Positions 38,559-51,240 of a stretch of 64,000 nucleotides of DNA are shown in pieces. Source of the stretch: Rostratula benghalensis (Eukaryota; Chordata; Aves; Charadriiformes; Rostratulidae); assembly GCA_013399305.1 (NCBI GenBank), contig VXAI01000028.1, positions 4,332,175 to 4,396,174 of the forward strand, read 5' to 3'. A program made the translations under genes and the position numbers. The stretch's first letter is position 1. Every line of letters begins with the position of its first letter. The notes under the pieces are model-generated. The model did no database searches. It saw only the letters and a program-made list of their open reading frames with translations, and had not been told where the DNA came from.

Positions 38559-40009
38559 CTTGCTGCCTGTAATCCTGTTTGCCACACCATATTGCTTTAG
38601 AGTGCATACTAGATGTTGTTTAACCCATTTTCAGATTTTATTTCCATCAACTTTCTTAATTGCTTGTATGGTATCTGGATAGAGGTATTAGGAAAGGGGA
38701 GTCTGGATAACTTAAAGAGCTAATTTGGAAGCTATTCTTTTTTTTTTTTTTTTTTTTTCGGCTGAGCTTTTCCTTCATCAGGCCTGCTAGTACAGTCCAG
38801 ATTCCTTGTATGATGAAAACAAAGCATCCTTCATACACTCAGGTCTAAGTCCTAAGATTTTGCTGCTGTGGAAGAAAGATCTCCTTGCAAAATCTTTTCA
38901 GCACTGTGCTTGGTAGAGTTCAGCTGAATTTTGCAACAGCACTTAAGCAAACCTTGATGTTCTGTTAGACTTATCTGTGGCACATTTTCCATTTTGGAAA
39001 CTTAAGGGGCAAAACCACTGACAGAATACAAGTCTTGGCATGGGCTATGCAGCATAAAAGGTGAAAAATTCAAAGGAAATCCCTATTGTGAGGGCTTTCC
39101 AGCATAAAAGGAAAAGGAAGATCCATTTCAGGATCTAAGGCAAACTACAGGATCCTTTTTAGATCTTTTAGAGGAGTATGGATGGGATAGCTCTCACTGA
39201 AGTATGGTGTCTTGTAGAAAAATAAACACAATGGGAGAGATTTGAAAGCTCCCAGATCTGGCAGGTAGGTGCTGAAGGCCTCTATGCAAGAAGATTAATA
39301 ATTGTCAGGACAACAGAGTGTCATCATAACTTGGGTGAAGAGCCATAGCCATGATGATATAGTATTAAATAAGCAAAGAATGTTGATTTTTATGACTCTC
39401 CTCCTCATCACCATCTGGGATATGGTTTGACTCAGTGATAAATAAACAGCAGACAACAAAGAGATGGTCCATGCGTGGAAGGTAATGTGTAGTAAAGGAG
39501 AGACAGATGAAGGCAGTTAGAAACAGCATATATGCCTTGGGAAATAAGGAGACAGAACAGATTTCTGTACTAGGTAACTTAAATATGTTCTGAATAAGTA
39601 CCAAATACCTGCAGTAAAGTTTGGTTGATGAAGTAGCAAGAAAGAGTATAATCTCCCTTTCATGACAGATAATATTTTCTATTTATTTTCACGTTCTTTG
39701 GGAAAGAAAACATGTCAGGATGGCTTCTTTGTGAAGATTTCCTTACTGCATCAATGACCACAAAAACCAGCTTACCATCAGTAATTAGTAAATACCTCAT
39801 GAACATCTTCAAATCTTCAATTAGAACTGGAGAGTTCTGGTACCGCTGTTCCTATTAGTTTCCTACAAAGTGGGTAAGCTCTTGGTAATGTAATTCTCCA
39901 TCTGTTTCTTACATGCAAATGAGGTGGTTTCAAAATCCATGACATGCTGGACCTGCTTTACATTCTGTTCACAAATGCCTGAGTAATGCCATAAAAATGA
40001 CGTGGGGAG
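38559..40009. other. Gene-free stretch with a long T tract
   Basis: Unique AT-rich DNA. The phrase CAGCATAAAAGG occurs twice (about 39049 and 39102). Nothing else was recognised besides the T tract at 38738-38758. Confidence 0.5.
38738..38758 (-). repeat. T21 homopolymer (A21 on the minus strand)
   Basis: Twenty-one consecutive T. Read on the minus strand it would be an A-tail after AAAAGCTCAGCCG. I see no AATAAA just upstream and no clear target-site duplication, so a processed retrocopy is not supported. A simple mononucleotide repeat is more likely. Confidence 0.95.
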
Positions 40010-40024
40010 AAAAAAAAAAAAAAA
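40010..40024 (+). repeat. A15 homopolymer
   Basis: Fifteen A between GTGGGGAG and GCTGC. It precedes the old CR1-type fragment at 40083 by about 58 bases. No link between the two is evident. Confidence 0.95.
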
Positions 40025-40082
40025 GCTGCTTTTCATTCTGATGCAGAATAATGCACTGTAAGTAAAAGCATTTGGACAGATT

Positions 40083-40155
40083 CTGAGGTCAGAAAGGACC
40101 ATTATGGTCATGGTGCCAGACCTATAGGCCATAGCATTTCACCTAGTGATTTCCA
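40083..40155 (-). mobile_element. Ancient CR1-type LINE fragment (3' end)
   Basis: The plus strand reads CTGAGGTCAGAAAGGACCAT, TATGGTCATGGTGCCAGACC, TATAGGCCATAGCATTTCAC and CTAGTGATTTCC. This matches the layout of old CR1-family 3' ends abundant in turtles and crocodilians (GGTCAGAAGGGACCATTATGATCATCTAGTCTGACC...AGGCCATAGAATTTCACCCAGTGATT). It is clearly distinct from the younger avian CR1 tails elsewhere in the window. The copy is short and diverged and carries no coding sequence. Direction is inferred from the relation to the avian CR1 tail in reverse orientation. Confidence 0.75.
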
Positions 40156-40776
40156 TATGAGTCTGAGAACTAGGAAATACATAGTTAAAGGAGAATCTGT
40201 TCTAGTATTGAAATATAACAACACAATTCCTCCAAAAAATGTCTCTTGAGCATGTTTTTATCAAAAAGTACAAATAGGGGTTTTTCATGTGAATTTTACT
40301 TCTATCAAATTTTTAATAACTCATTCATAGATGCAATTTATGCTACATAATAACACGGTGACATAAAGAAAACAGGACAGAGAAAGAAAGCTTTAAAATC
40401 ACAAAGTTCTGAGCTTTAAAATAAATGTATAAATTTGTATCACAATCACTTGAAGTAAGAATGAGGGGTGACTGGGAACAACTGGCATCCCCTTTGTTGA
40501 GGTGAAAATGATTCTGAACCAAGAGAGGTAACAAGGCAGTAAGCAGATGGTTAAAAATTTAAAGAGAGGCAATTCTTCCTTAAGCAATGTAACAAGGATC
40601 CAGCTGTGGGTATATTTTTGCCAAAAGTCCTCAGAAGATTGGCATCTGCAATATTATGTCAGATTATTTTTGGTGGGCTCATATTTTGGAGGCGTAATGC
40701 CAAGTTATATAAATGTTTGAGAGGTTTTTTGATAAGTAGGGGCTGTCAAAACTGCAGATTTACTGTATTCTGGTAA

Positions 40777-40794
40777 ATCCTCAGATCTGAGGAT
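40777..40794. repeat. 18-bp perfect palindrome
   Basis: ATCCTCAGATCTGAGGAT equals its own reverse complement. About 0.25 such perfect 18-bp palindromes are expected by chance in 64 kb under equal base use. It could mark a dimeric protein-binding site, but no factor is proposed. Confidence 0.8.
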
Positions 40795-42475
40795 GGCATT
40801 TTCAATGACGTCTAACCAGAGCTAGTCTCTGTACACAAGTGTTTGAATTTGCCATCCTTTTACATCATGAATTGTAGCACTGCCTTCACAGACAGAGGAG
40901 TCACCTTCTGCCTATGAATGAGGCTCATGTTGAATGAAATGGAAACTGCATCCCCAAAACCATGGAAAGAGTTTGGCTGTGAATGTTGTCTTATCAGCCA
41001 CTGTTTGACATTCAGCCATTTCCGTCATAGGATGAGGCGTTCAGTTCCTCCTCTCTACACAACAAAGCATATTAGGAGGAAGACGGAAGCAGACAGGCAA
41101 TAATCCACTCATGAGTGTCATCCAGCTGAAGGTTAACTTCAGCTTAACTGTTTTTCTCATGGTTTCTTTTGAGTGAATCAGCAGAGGAAACAGTGGGGAG
41201 AAAATGTGTATCAGAAAACATAACCCAGTGTGACTCTCTAGTATTGTCTTTGCTGACTAAAAATGCCACTTGGTTTTTAATGTCTAGGATTGGGAAACAA
41301 TCCTACCTCCTGTCCAGTGATAATTTTTCAAGTGTGATCAGTGATTATCAAGCATGATTTCTCAAGACATTCAGATTCTCTGGTTTGTGGATGCATGTAT
41401 GAATTCCTAGTCACTTAGAAGTCACTAGCAGCTTTGTCCAGAGATGGGGTCTTTATCAGAAACAGTCAGCTGTATTGGAGGTCTCAGTCTTTAATTCTAT
41501 CCTGCATTGAGGGATTTCTGTGATTTCATGCCTTGGTAATCTATACTGAACAATGATAAGCACAAATTCAGTTGCAATGTATTGTAGAGTTCCAGATTTT
41601 AGTTTAAAACATGCACAAGTCTTTCTTGAAATGTAAATCTACTACTTACAATTTATTTTAAAGAAATGCAAATTTATTTAGTTGTATTAGCAGAAACTTA
41701 AATTCAGGAGAGGAGACAGAAAAATACAAAAGGATTCAAAAGAAAAAAAAAAAAAAGAAAATACTGAAAATACTTTCCTCCCTGGAAAGGTGCAAGGATG
41801 TAAGGATGTGCACATTTCTGAGGAAACTTGGGCAATGCTGGCTTTTGGACAATCTCTCCTGACCCACTCAAAAAACCTAATTTCTTTTCAGATTTCTTTG
41901 TGGACCCTGCTGTTTTTTAGAAGACTGCCCACTGTGCAGTCTGTGCTGGCATGACTCTAGCATTACTCTATAAGCACTTTATCTGAAAGTTTTAAAGCAA
42001 AATGCGCCCAACTTCTTCTAACTCTCTGCACAGTCAACACAGTTTCCATCTTTGCTTTTTCTAAGCAAATTGTCACTCTTCTGCGATGGACGACATGGCC
42101 CCTTCTTTGGGGATATCTATGAATCTTATTAAGCTATTCCCCGCTGTAGACATTTCTGCTGGAGTCCCACAGCAGGCTAAGTATAATCTGCTTAAATATA
42201 TGTTATGTAATTACATATCGTGTTAAGAAAGACAGAAAGGAATACGACTTGTTTTCTCCCCTCCCCATTTCAAATGTTGTGACATCTTTTTTGGATTCCT
42301 TAGGAAGATTTCATTTTGTTTCTCCTTTCTTTACTTAGCTCCATTATGTCCTAGCGCAGATTCTGGTTTCTAGATGTCTTTTTATTAATAAGGAGGCTTC
42401 CCCCTTTTAGGATTCCTGGGAACTGCAAGGCCTTTTCTCATGAATTTTTGTGTCATGACATTTGACAAGATAAAA

Positions 42476-42492
42476 ATATTATATATATATAT
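42476..42492. repeat. Short (AT)n microsatellite
   Basis: About eight AT units following GATAAAAATATT. Confidence 0.85.
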
Positions 42493-45400
42493 TAAGAAAA
42501 AGCCATGTGTTCCTTGGCTTCACCCATGATGGCTGTTTGCCATATTTGTTTATTGGCCTGAAAAGCTGCTTGAAAGGGATGATAACATCATAGAAATTCC
42601 CTTTCTGCCAGGCTTCTTCTGGGAAGAAGGTAATTTTAAGCTAAACTCAGAATAATTTAAAATAGAGGAATTCTTTGAGATCCACCCTTTTAAATGGCAC
42701 TCGCCCATTGTCTTTTTTGGGAAATAAAACTGACAGTCCCCTATTATCTCCCACCTTTATTGTAAATGAAGTTGATGTAAGTATTTTCTATAGCTGGCCT
42801 AATCCTTTTACTTATTTATACTCTTTTTACTCCAATTTCCAGCAAGTCTTTTACAGTTCTGTAAGAGACAAATTCAAGCAAATACTAGGGTTTTCCCAAA
42901 CAATGTAGTGCCAAGATATTTAGAGCCTAATTCCCCCTGTATTATGCAACTGTTAATTGTGAGAGATCAGCAGCAGACAGCTCTCTATGGGAGATTCAAT
43001 CCCTGCTTCTCACAGCAGCACATATAAAGTTTGTGAGATGGTTCATGGACTCTCCGTTTTCAGTATTTGGCAGTTCCCAAGCAGTTGCTGGGCTGGGAAG
43101 AACTATAGCTGATTATCAACCTCAAGGGTTTAAGCAAATATGCCTGTAACCTCTATTTGTGGAAAGAAAAACTCTTTGCATTCTTACAGCACCAAATCCT
43201 GGGAATGAGTACAGATTTGAGAGACCTATACCAGCTTGTCTCCATGCATTACAGACACAGGACCTTTCTGCAGTTTGTGTTAGGCAGAAATATTAAATCC
43301 AAGATTCTTTTGCGCTATGATTACCGAACTCCAAGTAAGGACTACTGGAGCTGTATAGTTGAAAAGATCAAGATGATAATCTGCAAGAAAAAGAAGTCCT
43401 AATTGTTGAGCTTCAGTGAGGAATAGCAGATTATGCCAGTACTGCAGATGTTCAGGAAAAAGAATCAGAATGACTCTGACAAAATAGACTTTTTCTAATG
43501 AGGTATATTTGATGGGTCAGTTATTTTGATCTAGACTAGCTCAATATAAAAGTGAAGCTTGGTTATTCTACAACCAAGAGAACTTACCACATCTGTCAAA
43601 TCAGATCCTGGCTTGAAGTTTACATCTATGACTTAATGTAATCTTAATCTTTGCAGAGGTGGGTATAGACCAGTAAAGTATTGGAAGAATTGAGAATATA
43701 CCATAAAATGATAAAGCTTCCTGAAATAGTTTATTTATGTGGAGAGTAATTTTGGGGATAAATTCTCTCTCAGTTTTGCAGGTTTAATGGTCCATCAGCA
43801 GCTATTCTCACATCCTCTCCTATGACTATTCTCTTGATGCTTTCAAGGTCTTTGCAATACTACTGCAGTAGCTGATGTAGTATTGTAAAACATGCCCATA
43901 CCAACTTTTGCACAGTCTTAATGCCCAAGTTCTTACTGGAGGAATTGGTTTCAGTCCAGTTTGGCTCCTTGGGGCTTGTTAATGTGAATGCAATTGTAAT
44001 TTGTTTATTTTACTTTCCCTTTGTTTTGCTAGTGATGTAAAATATAAATGGGAGTTAGGTCCATAGTAACCAACTGAAAGTTAGAACCAAGGAAAAAGTC
44101 ATCACTTTTCTAAATTGTAATCATATTTTTCTGTCTTACTGCAAAAGGAAGTCTTTGAGAGCTGTTTAACTTCCATTTAATTACTTGATTCTAAATTTCA
44201 AATCACTGAGTAGAATCCAATAAATATTGAAAAAAATAATGAAAAAAAATATTCTTTTTCCATGTCATGCTAAATGAAAAGAAAGAGCAAAACAAGGAGT
44301 GGTGGCCTTGAGGGATCGGGCTTCAAGAACAATTTCTGATATGTGACACAACCATTCCTAACTGTATTTGGTTCTGCTGCTGCTAATCACATCAAAATTG
44401 TTAAAATGGATTTAAGGGTGTAACCAGTTGTTATGACAAAAGTAACAGTAAGCAAGTAATTAAAATGCACGCTTTCCTAGGGAAATGGAAAACATTGCAA
44501 GATACAGATATAAGCCATTCTTTTGAGGTGCAGTAGTCCGTACTTAAAACAGAAATTGCACTTAAAATACATCAGTCTTATCTGATAAAATGGGAGTTAG
44601 CTTTTGGTATTGATAGTCTAATCTATTCCTTAGGTTTAACTGATAAAAACCAAATGAAACTAGGCAAAAAGTCTTCCTAGAAGTAAGTCCATCTGGGGCT
44701 GGGAGGTAATAAGAATAGTCTACATATAGTGGGGAAAAGCAGAAGGCCAGCCAAATGTAGACAGGTAGATCATGGCACCACAGGACATTTTTGAGTCATT
44801 ATAACCATTTCCTGTCCTAGGGAGAAGATTGGACAACAGTAGCACCACTTGCTGCTCTTTGGAATTATAGCCATAAACTCTGGGGACTGATATGTGTATA
44901 GGGTTTAATATAAACCTGTTATATGATGACACATAAGGAGAGGCAGTCTGTACACATTAGCACTTTCCCCTCATTATTTCCTCAGAATGCTTATTCCATC
45001 CAAACAATTATTTGAGACCTTTTGACTGAAACCTGGATACTTGTTATAACTATGGTCTGGAATTTGTCATCAATTTTAAGAAGTACAGGATAAGATTGGA
45101 AAAAAAAGAAAAAAAAAAGAGGGCTTTTCACCTTGACCTTGTTCTTATTTTCTCTCTCAGTTGCTCTTGTTTGCCTGCTGGTTGTCTTCCATTATTCGTG
45201 TTGAAATGACAAAAGAGGAGGGAACAGCTATCAACATTAATACAGGAAGTAAGAGTCCGGTTGCAGAGGATGGAAGAGGTAGGAGGGAGGCAATAGTGTT
45301 GAAAAGCAGCAAGCTGGGAAAAAAAAGGCTTTGATACAGTGCATAATAAATTTGTGGTTCATGTATTTCTGAGGCCTGAGTTTAATAGCATTCCATTTCT

Positions 45401-46884
45401 AAGACTAATGAGAGTGTTCACAATTAAAAGAGCTGGGATGAAAGAAAATCATGTTTATAGAGGCAGAGTACAAGCCAAATGTTTTTTGGGGCAGCATAAG
45501 GAGGAATGTGGCTCACTCTCAACATTTTTCTAAAGTTTGTCTCCTCTGGAATATCTTGCACCTTCCTCTGAGGAACTTGTGTTGGTCAGAGTGTGATTAT
45601 GCCAGATAGATCACTAGTCCAGTTTGGGTTCCTATTACTGTCTGTTTATGTGAAGCACTATTTAAGATTTGGTTTCATTTTAAATTATTTGGAACAAAAC
45701 TGTTATTTTGGTTTTAGAATTAAAGATTATGAATAAATTAATTTGCTCTGTCTGCCTAACCTAATTTGTTGGACTGCCCATAACTAGGCAGTTTGGAAAG
45801 CAAAGAAATGGCAGCACCCACGCTGTTACTTACCCTTCTGGACAGGAGCCCGTTTTAGATTAAGAACTTAATGCCAGACAGACCAATTTATCGAGGGAAG
45901 GAGAGGATTCTGGTTCTCTCTCAAGCACACAGAGTTCATTTTACTACATGCACAGTCTACATCCATCCAGGAAACAATTGTGGAACCTGGAACTGTCCTA
46001 AACAAACCAGGAGATCTGGTCATATTAAACTAATACTGAAATTTTCCAATGTAACTTAATTCCACTTCAGCCTGCCAGAAATTTCAATCATTGGTTGATT
46101 GTTTTCGTATATTTTTTTCTGCAGTGCTCTTGACCATAGTAAAGAGTAATTTAAAAATATACAGATATGAAAGAGTAGAGGATTATAAACCAGGGTAATA
46201 TTTGTTCAAAAATTGCATAATATGTCCAGGGTTTTCAAGTCATTTTACAGCCTATGGTGAGCTCTGCCTGACACCAATTGATAGGGTGAGAAATCACTTT
46301 TGCAAAGAACTACTGTAGTGGTTGGGTGCAGTGTGAAAATAAATGTCCCTTCGTGGTAAAGGCAGATGAATAAACTAAGGTTTTTACACGGGCAGGAAAA
46401 TTTTTACAATCCCTCGGCCTAGTAGCTAGTGTGAGGTCAAAATCAGGTTTCCCATCTGCTAGTGCTTGGTCAAAGTAGTACAGGGAGTTAATTCAGCTCA
46501 AAGATGTCTGGGTAAATCTATAGGAAGGAAGTTTGCAGACAGGAAGGAGGGGTGTGGATGGGAAAGGCTTGCCCTGAGCTGGGCTGCATTGAATGCGGTC
46601 TCAAATCACATCACATGGATAAGAAAGAATTTAGAAATTAATGTACAATCTTGAGAATTAAATTCTCTATCTAGCGACCTTAAAGTCTGGCAGCTGTTCT
46701 GGAGCTGATAAGGAGAGACCCACTGAAATGTTCCCATGGAACGCTCTTGTCCCTGGCTGGCATTACAGCGAGTTACGGAGCATGAATCAGAGTCTAATTC
46801 TGTCAACCAGTGATGGGGCCTGAGAGGCACTGGCCTATGCATTAACTGAACAATATGCTCTGTTGAGTTATGGGAATCGTAGAG

Positions 46885-46927
46885 TCCCTCTTTCTTTTTT
46901 ATTTTTTTTTTTCTTTTTCCCTTTCAG
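46885..46927 (+). other. Long polypyrimidine tract ending in CAG
   Basis: About 40 almost pure pyrimidines (one interrupting A) end in CCCTTTCAG. It has the form of an excellent 3' splice site, but no convincing donor or open frame follows within about 150 bases. It may be a simple T/C-rich tract or a decoy acceptor. Confidence 0.4.
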
Positions 46928-47235
46928 TCTGTTTTTCCCACACTGCCTCCTGTCCTTTTCATTCCAAAGCATGCAGTGCATAAATACATATGTGTATTAG
47001 CTCATGTGTATAGTATATCAAAGTGCATTTTAAAATGACTTAGCATAACAGTGTTATCGCACAAAGTAGAAGCAGCCCAATACCACATAACATATTGACT
47101 GTGTTTTTGACAGCAGGGCTCCAAGTATAACAAAATCATATGTCTTGTTTTATGGGTGGGCAAATCTTAAAAAGCTCAGCTTGCAAAGAGGGTGAGTTAA
47201 AAGTGAATCTCCTCCCTCCTCCATCTTCCCCTTAG

Positions 47236-47317
47236 TTTTTCAATCCACTCAGGTTCAGTGGATCATGCAAGCCAGCCTTTTATCATGTGTGACAAAGTAA
47301 ACACCAATGTGGTGGCA
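47236..47317 (+). other. Candidate exon (82 bp), speculative
   Basis: It is preceded by a very strong acceptor (CTCCTCCATCTTCCCCTTAG) and followed by GTGAGT, the ideal donor hexamer, after GGTGGCA. One frame is open throughout (FSIHSGSVDHASQPFI...). The frame also continues past the donor to a stop at 47504-47506, giving an 82-codon reading frame. I recognise no protein family. It could be a decoy exon, an lncRNA exon or a chance frame. Confidence 0.2.
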
Positions 47318-50300
47318 GTGAGTAAAAATGCTGTGGGAAATCATTTGGTTTACTTTAACTTCACAGAAACTAAACTCTATGAAATAGAAAATGTTCAATT
47401 TACTCTGCCTGAAGCCAAATGCCAGAGACACGTTAAAACATCTGTTTGCATTTATAACGTGATTGACTTTGCCAATGATAAAATGGATTTTAATATGATA
47501 ATTTGAGTGCCCAAAGAGGTGATATTAAATAGTTTGCTATTTTTGCCCTAGGTCACTAATCATTTGAGTCCTAATCCAAAGTTCCCTGAACTCAAAGGGT
47601 ATCTTCTCGCTGCCAGGCTTTGAGTGAGGTACATTTCTTCCTGGGGGCTATGTAAATGTGCTTATAACACATTGTTGTCAACACACCAGCTCTGCCGGGG
47701 AAGGATTCATGCTAGATTCAAGCAGAATTTCTGATGAGGTTTCAACCATATTGACTTACCCTGTTTTAAATGAATCAAAATATACAAAGTAGAATCCATG
47801 GTACATTATCTTACTTTACATGAAATACTAAATTGGGGAAAATGCAATTGAAACTTTATTTTAGTTTACCTTAAAGCTGGATGAAGCTCAGTATTTTGTT
47901 TGAAAATATGAATGAATTTTTTGAACTTAATCTGAACAAATCTGCACTCACACTTTGGGACCTGCTGTTCAAAAATTACTGTACTACAGCTACAAATAAT
48001 TATTAGCTTAAATTCTGTAAATTCACAAGGGCTTCATTAGAAAATCACTATACTCTTACTTTTAAAATTTCCTGATGCCTACAATAGCATTTAATAGAGC
48101 CTCAGATCACTGCGCAATGTAACTGTCTTTCAGCTGAAGTCTCATTGGGACAAAGATTGTATTATCCATGTTTTCATGTGTTAGAAGGAACAGATAGAGT
48201 TTTGTGTTCTCTTACAAATGTCTAGAAGTAGTCTGTGCTGTGGGCACTTGTTTAGTTCTGCTAGTCTGGGGACTGCTAACAAAGTTTATGAAGGCTCTGT
48301 CCTATGCATACATATTTTGAGGGGAGATTGCTTTGCAACCTTTATCTGAATGGGAATCACTAATTTGGATCTAGATATAAGTCTTAACAAAATTCATAGG
48401 AACCATGTATGTCTTGGACCCATACTAAATGAACTAAAAATTGAGCAATAGGTTCAAAACCTACTGGGGAAGACAGGAAGTTCATAATTAGTTATCTAAG
48501 CCCCTTTCCATAAGAAACTAGGCTGAAAATCCCATTGTGAAGGCCTTTCTCCAAATATGCTTGCTTCAGCCTGTTCTCCTCTTCTGGGTGAAAGATGATG
48601 AATGAATTGTATCACGTCTTGTGCCTGGTTCTGAAGGCATTTTGGATTAACAGTGAATCATCATGCTATAATGGGAACACATGGCTTAACGTTAGGTTCT
48701 CGAGACAGGTTTTTGGATTGAAGTACCTCATATGGATGCTGTTCTGTAATGGTAACCTAATGCCTAATTCCTGCACCAATAATAATAGAAGACCTTCAGA
48801 ACATAATGAGTGCATCAAGCTCATATTGTGGAAGGAAAACATTTCATACACGTTCATTAGGTAGTTTCTTATGTAATATTTCTCGCTGCTTGAGATTTTG
48901 TCAATTCATCATCCTTACTAATCAGTAAGAACAAATCACTGTGCTAACCAGTGTCTGTGGCCACTTCTAACAGAGAGCTGGAGTTCATGTGACACCATTG
49001 CTGCAGCCCATTTTCCAGGCCTTTCCTGTGGACAGGATGTTCTGGCTGGAGGCTGCCAGCAAGGCCGTTAGTCCTACTTTAGCATCGTCAGTGCCAGGAA
49101 CTTTTTTGGTATGAGTATGAACTGATGTGCTCAGGAGCTGAGCTGGGGAAGCCCCGTACAAGCTCCGTAGCAAAACCCATGGAAATAAGATTCTTATCAG
49201 ACCGAAACTTTAAAAGGGAGCAATGTGGACATAAATTGTTTTCATTTCCCCACTCTCCTTTTTTTTTTTTTTAACATGAAGCATATCTTCTTTATTCCCC
49301 ACATATTTTCAGAGGGAAATATCTCAGTAAGCAATTACAGGATTTTCTCTAGCATACTGAGATCCTGCAGTGTGATGTTTTTCATCTGGTATGTCTTTGT
49401 TACTTTCATTGTGGGCCATTCTGCTGAATAGAAGGCAGACATTACTCAGAATGAGAATGGAGACTGTCTGTTTTTGAGTACTGAAGCTTTATTTAAAATG
49501 CATGCTTTGCCAGTGAAGTTTGTGTGTGCCTCTTTTTTATACTCCAGCCCTTCAAATCTGTGTTGCAAGGCTGTAACATTGCACAGAACTTTGCCTTCCG
49601 ACAGGCATTAACATTACATTTTCTAACTAAGTATGCTATGAACAAGTGAAAGAAGAGGGAGATGCTTACAACTGAATCAAGTTACCTGCTGCTTTTACGG
49701 AGCATAAAATTCAAGTCTCTGCCAAATGTTTGGCAGAAAAAGTGGTACACCTTTTTCTTTTTTATTATTCTCCTTAAGCAATTCTTCTTGTTCCAATAGA
49801 AAAGATATGAATGGAAAAGCTGTATCTAAATAAGCCTTGAAACAGTTTCGTAGCACTTCCACACCTGTTAACCTGAAGAGGGATTGGCCTTAGCTGCATA
49901 GTTGTGTTAGCATGGACCGTGCCCACACTAAGGAGTCTGAGTGGTAACGTGGGTCAGGACTCACACAGGGATGGACAGTCTAAAATGGTTTGTTCAATCT
50001 GGTCACCTCTTGTCACTGGAGTGCACTCACACCTGGTGTTTTACTCCGTCCTTGGCCATGAAGATGAAATATATGAAATAATTCAGAAAAATTACTGGCC
50101 TCATAAAAGAGACCCAGGATGCATTATGGGGAGAAAATGAACTTTGGTGATGATTTCAGTCTTGTGCTGAGTCGTTGTTGGGAGAGTCTGGCAATATAAA
50201 ACCGAGTAAAACTGGAGAGAGAGTGCCATGATGGCCAGAGGTAAAAAGAAAGCATATGGATATAACTGTTACCAATCACGCTTTCCTTTCTCTTCTTTTT

Positions 50301-51148
50301 TTGTTAAAATTATTATTTGATGCTATTTTAACATAGACCCAAAGTGCAGTTACCTCTTCTTTAATTTGAGTTTGTGCATGCTGAGCTTTCCTTTTATTTC
50401 TTATGAGAGAGTTCCTTTGCATCCAAAATTTGTGTAGCTAGAAGAAATGCAACTAGGAGAGTGTCCATAGCATAGTAAAAAAATAAAGTGTTGTGAGTTA
50501 GCATCAAGACAAATGCATGAAGCTGAAGCTCTGTCACTGTCCCGAGACCAGGTGGAGACCACACATGGGCAGATGTGCATCTCCAGCCGCCTCATGTTTG
50601 TACTTCACAGCTGATCTAGAACAGCAGCATTTTGTTAGCAACAGTAATTATGATTAGAATGAGAATTCTCTGGATTCTCCAGCTACTTAGTGCTTTGACT
50701 CTTCCCCGCGAGCACCAAGCAATGCAATGCATGCTGCTACCTTTTATATACCTTTTCTGATGTCTGTTTTCTTACATGCTGTATTGAAATCACAAGTTTA
50801 TTTTACTTAGGTTGCTGAACGGTGTCATATTTTTAGTGACTCTGTTGAGGTCTGCATGAAGCTCATCTGGCAATAGGCATCAATTTAATTTTGATTCAAA
50901 GCTCTTTGAGGTTTACAAAAGAAATGTTCCTGGTTTTGCACTGTCAAATCCTGGAATCTTTTATTAAGGTGCAAGCTGCTATAAGTTTGCTAGCATAATA
51001 GTGACTGAATTTTAGGATACTTCATTTTAAACCCAAAGACTTGGATCAATTACAGCATTTTAGAAGATGACTGTCATATTCATGTATCTCTGAGCTGTCC
51101 ATACCCTTTTCAGGATACCTGCATTTGATGAGTGTTTTGGCCTATTCT
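47318..51148. other. Gene-free stretch, nothing recognised
   Basis: AT-rich unique DNA with a T14 tract at 49259-49272. No exon, RNA gene or named repeat recognised. Confidence 0.5.
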
Positions 51149-51240
51149 TGATCTCAAATAAGTCACTTCATCTATGTGACTCATTTTGCTTGTGTGGAGG
51201 TGATGAACCTAATCCTTTTCATAAAATGCTCTGGGACTTT
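51149..51240 (+). repeat. Ancient MIR-type SINE relic, sense orientation
   Basis: The order GATCTCAAATAAGTCACTTC, ATCTATGTGACTCATTTTGC, TGTGTGGAGGTGATGAACCT and TTCATAAAATGCTCTGGGAC follows MIR sense sequence (CTTGGGCAAGTCACTTAACC, TCTGTGCCTCAGTTTCC, the ATAATA region, and GTAAAGCGCTTTGGGA-like end). Divergence is high. MIR cores survive in birds only as rare, short relics like this. Confidence 0.55.

Larger units (their letters stand above)
40156..47235. other. Gene-free stretch
   Basis: AT-rich DNA with an 18-bp palindrome (40777-40794), a short inverted repeat AGCTGAAG/CTTCAGCT (41124-41144), an A14 tract (41743-41756), a short (AT)n run (42476-42492), A-rich tracts at about 44230-44260 and 45099-45118, and a long pyrimidine tract at 46885-46926. 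No gene recognised; all frames are short. Confidence 0.5.

Noticed and set aside
38738..38858. T21 tract as the A-tail of a minus-strand processed pseudogene
   Set aside because: No polyadenylation signal just upstream on the minus strand, no target-site duplication, and no recognisable gene sequence.
46340..46450. MIR/L2-like fragment (GCAGATGAATAAACTAAGG ... TAGCTAGTGTGAGGTCAAAA)
   Set aside because: A few matching words in the right order, but the spacing and intervening bases do not support it well enough.
46885..47030. Exon after the long pyrimidine tract
   Set aside because: No usable donor or open frame follows; a T/C-rich low-complexity tract explains the acceptor-like sequence.
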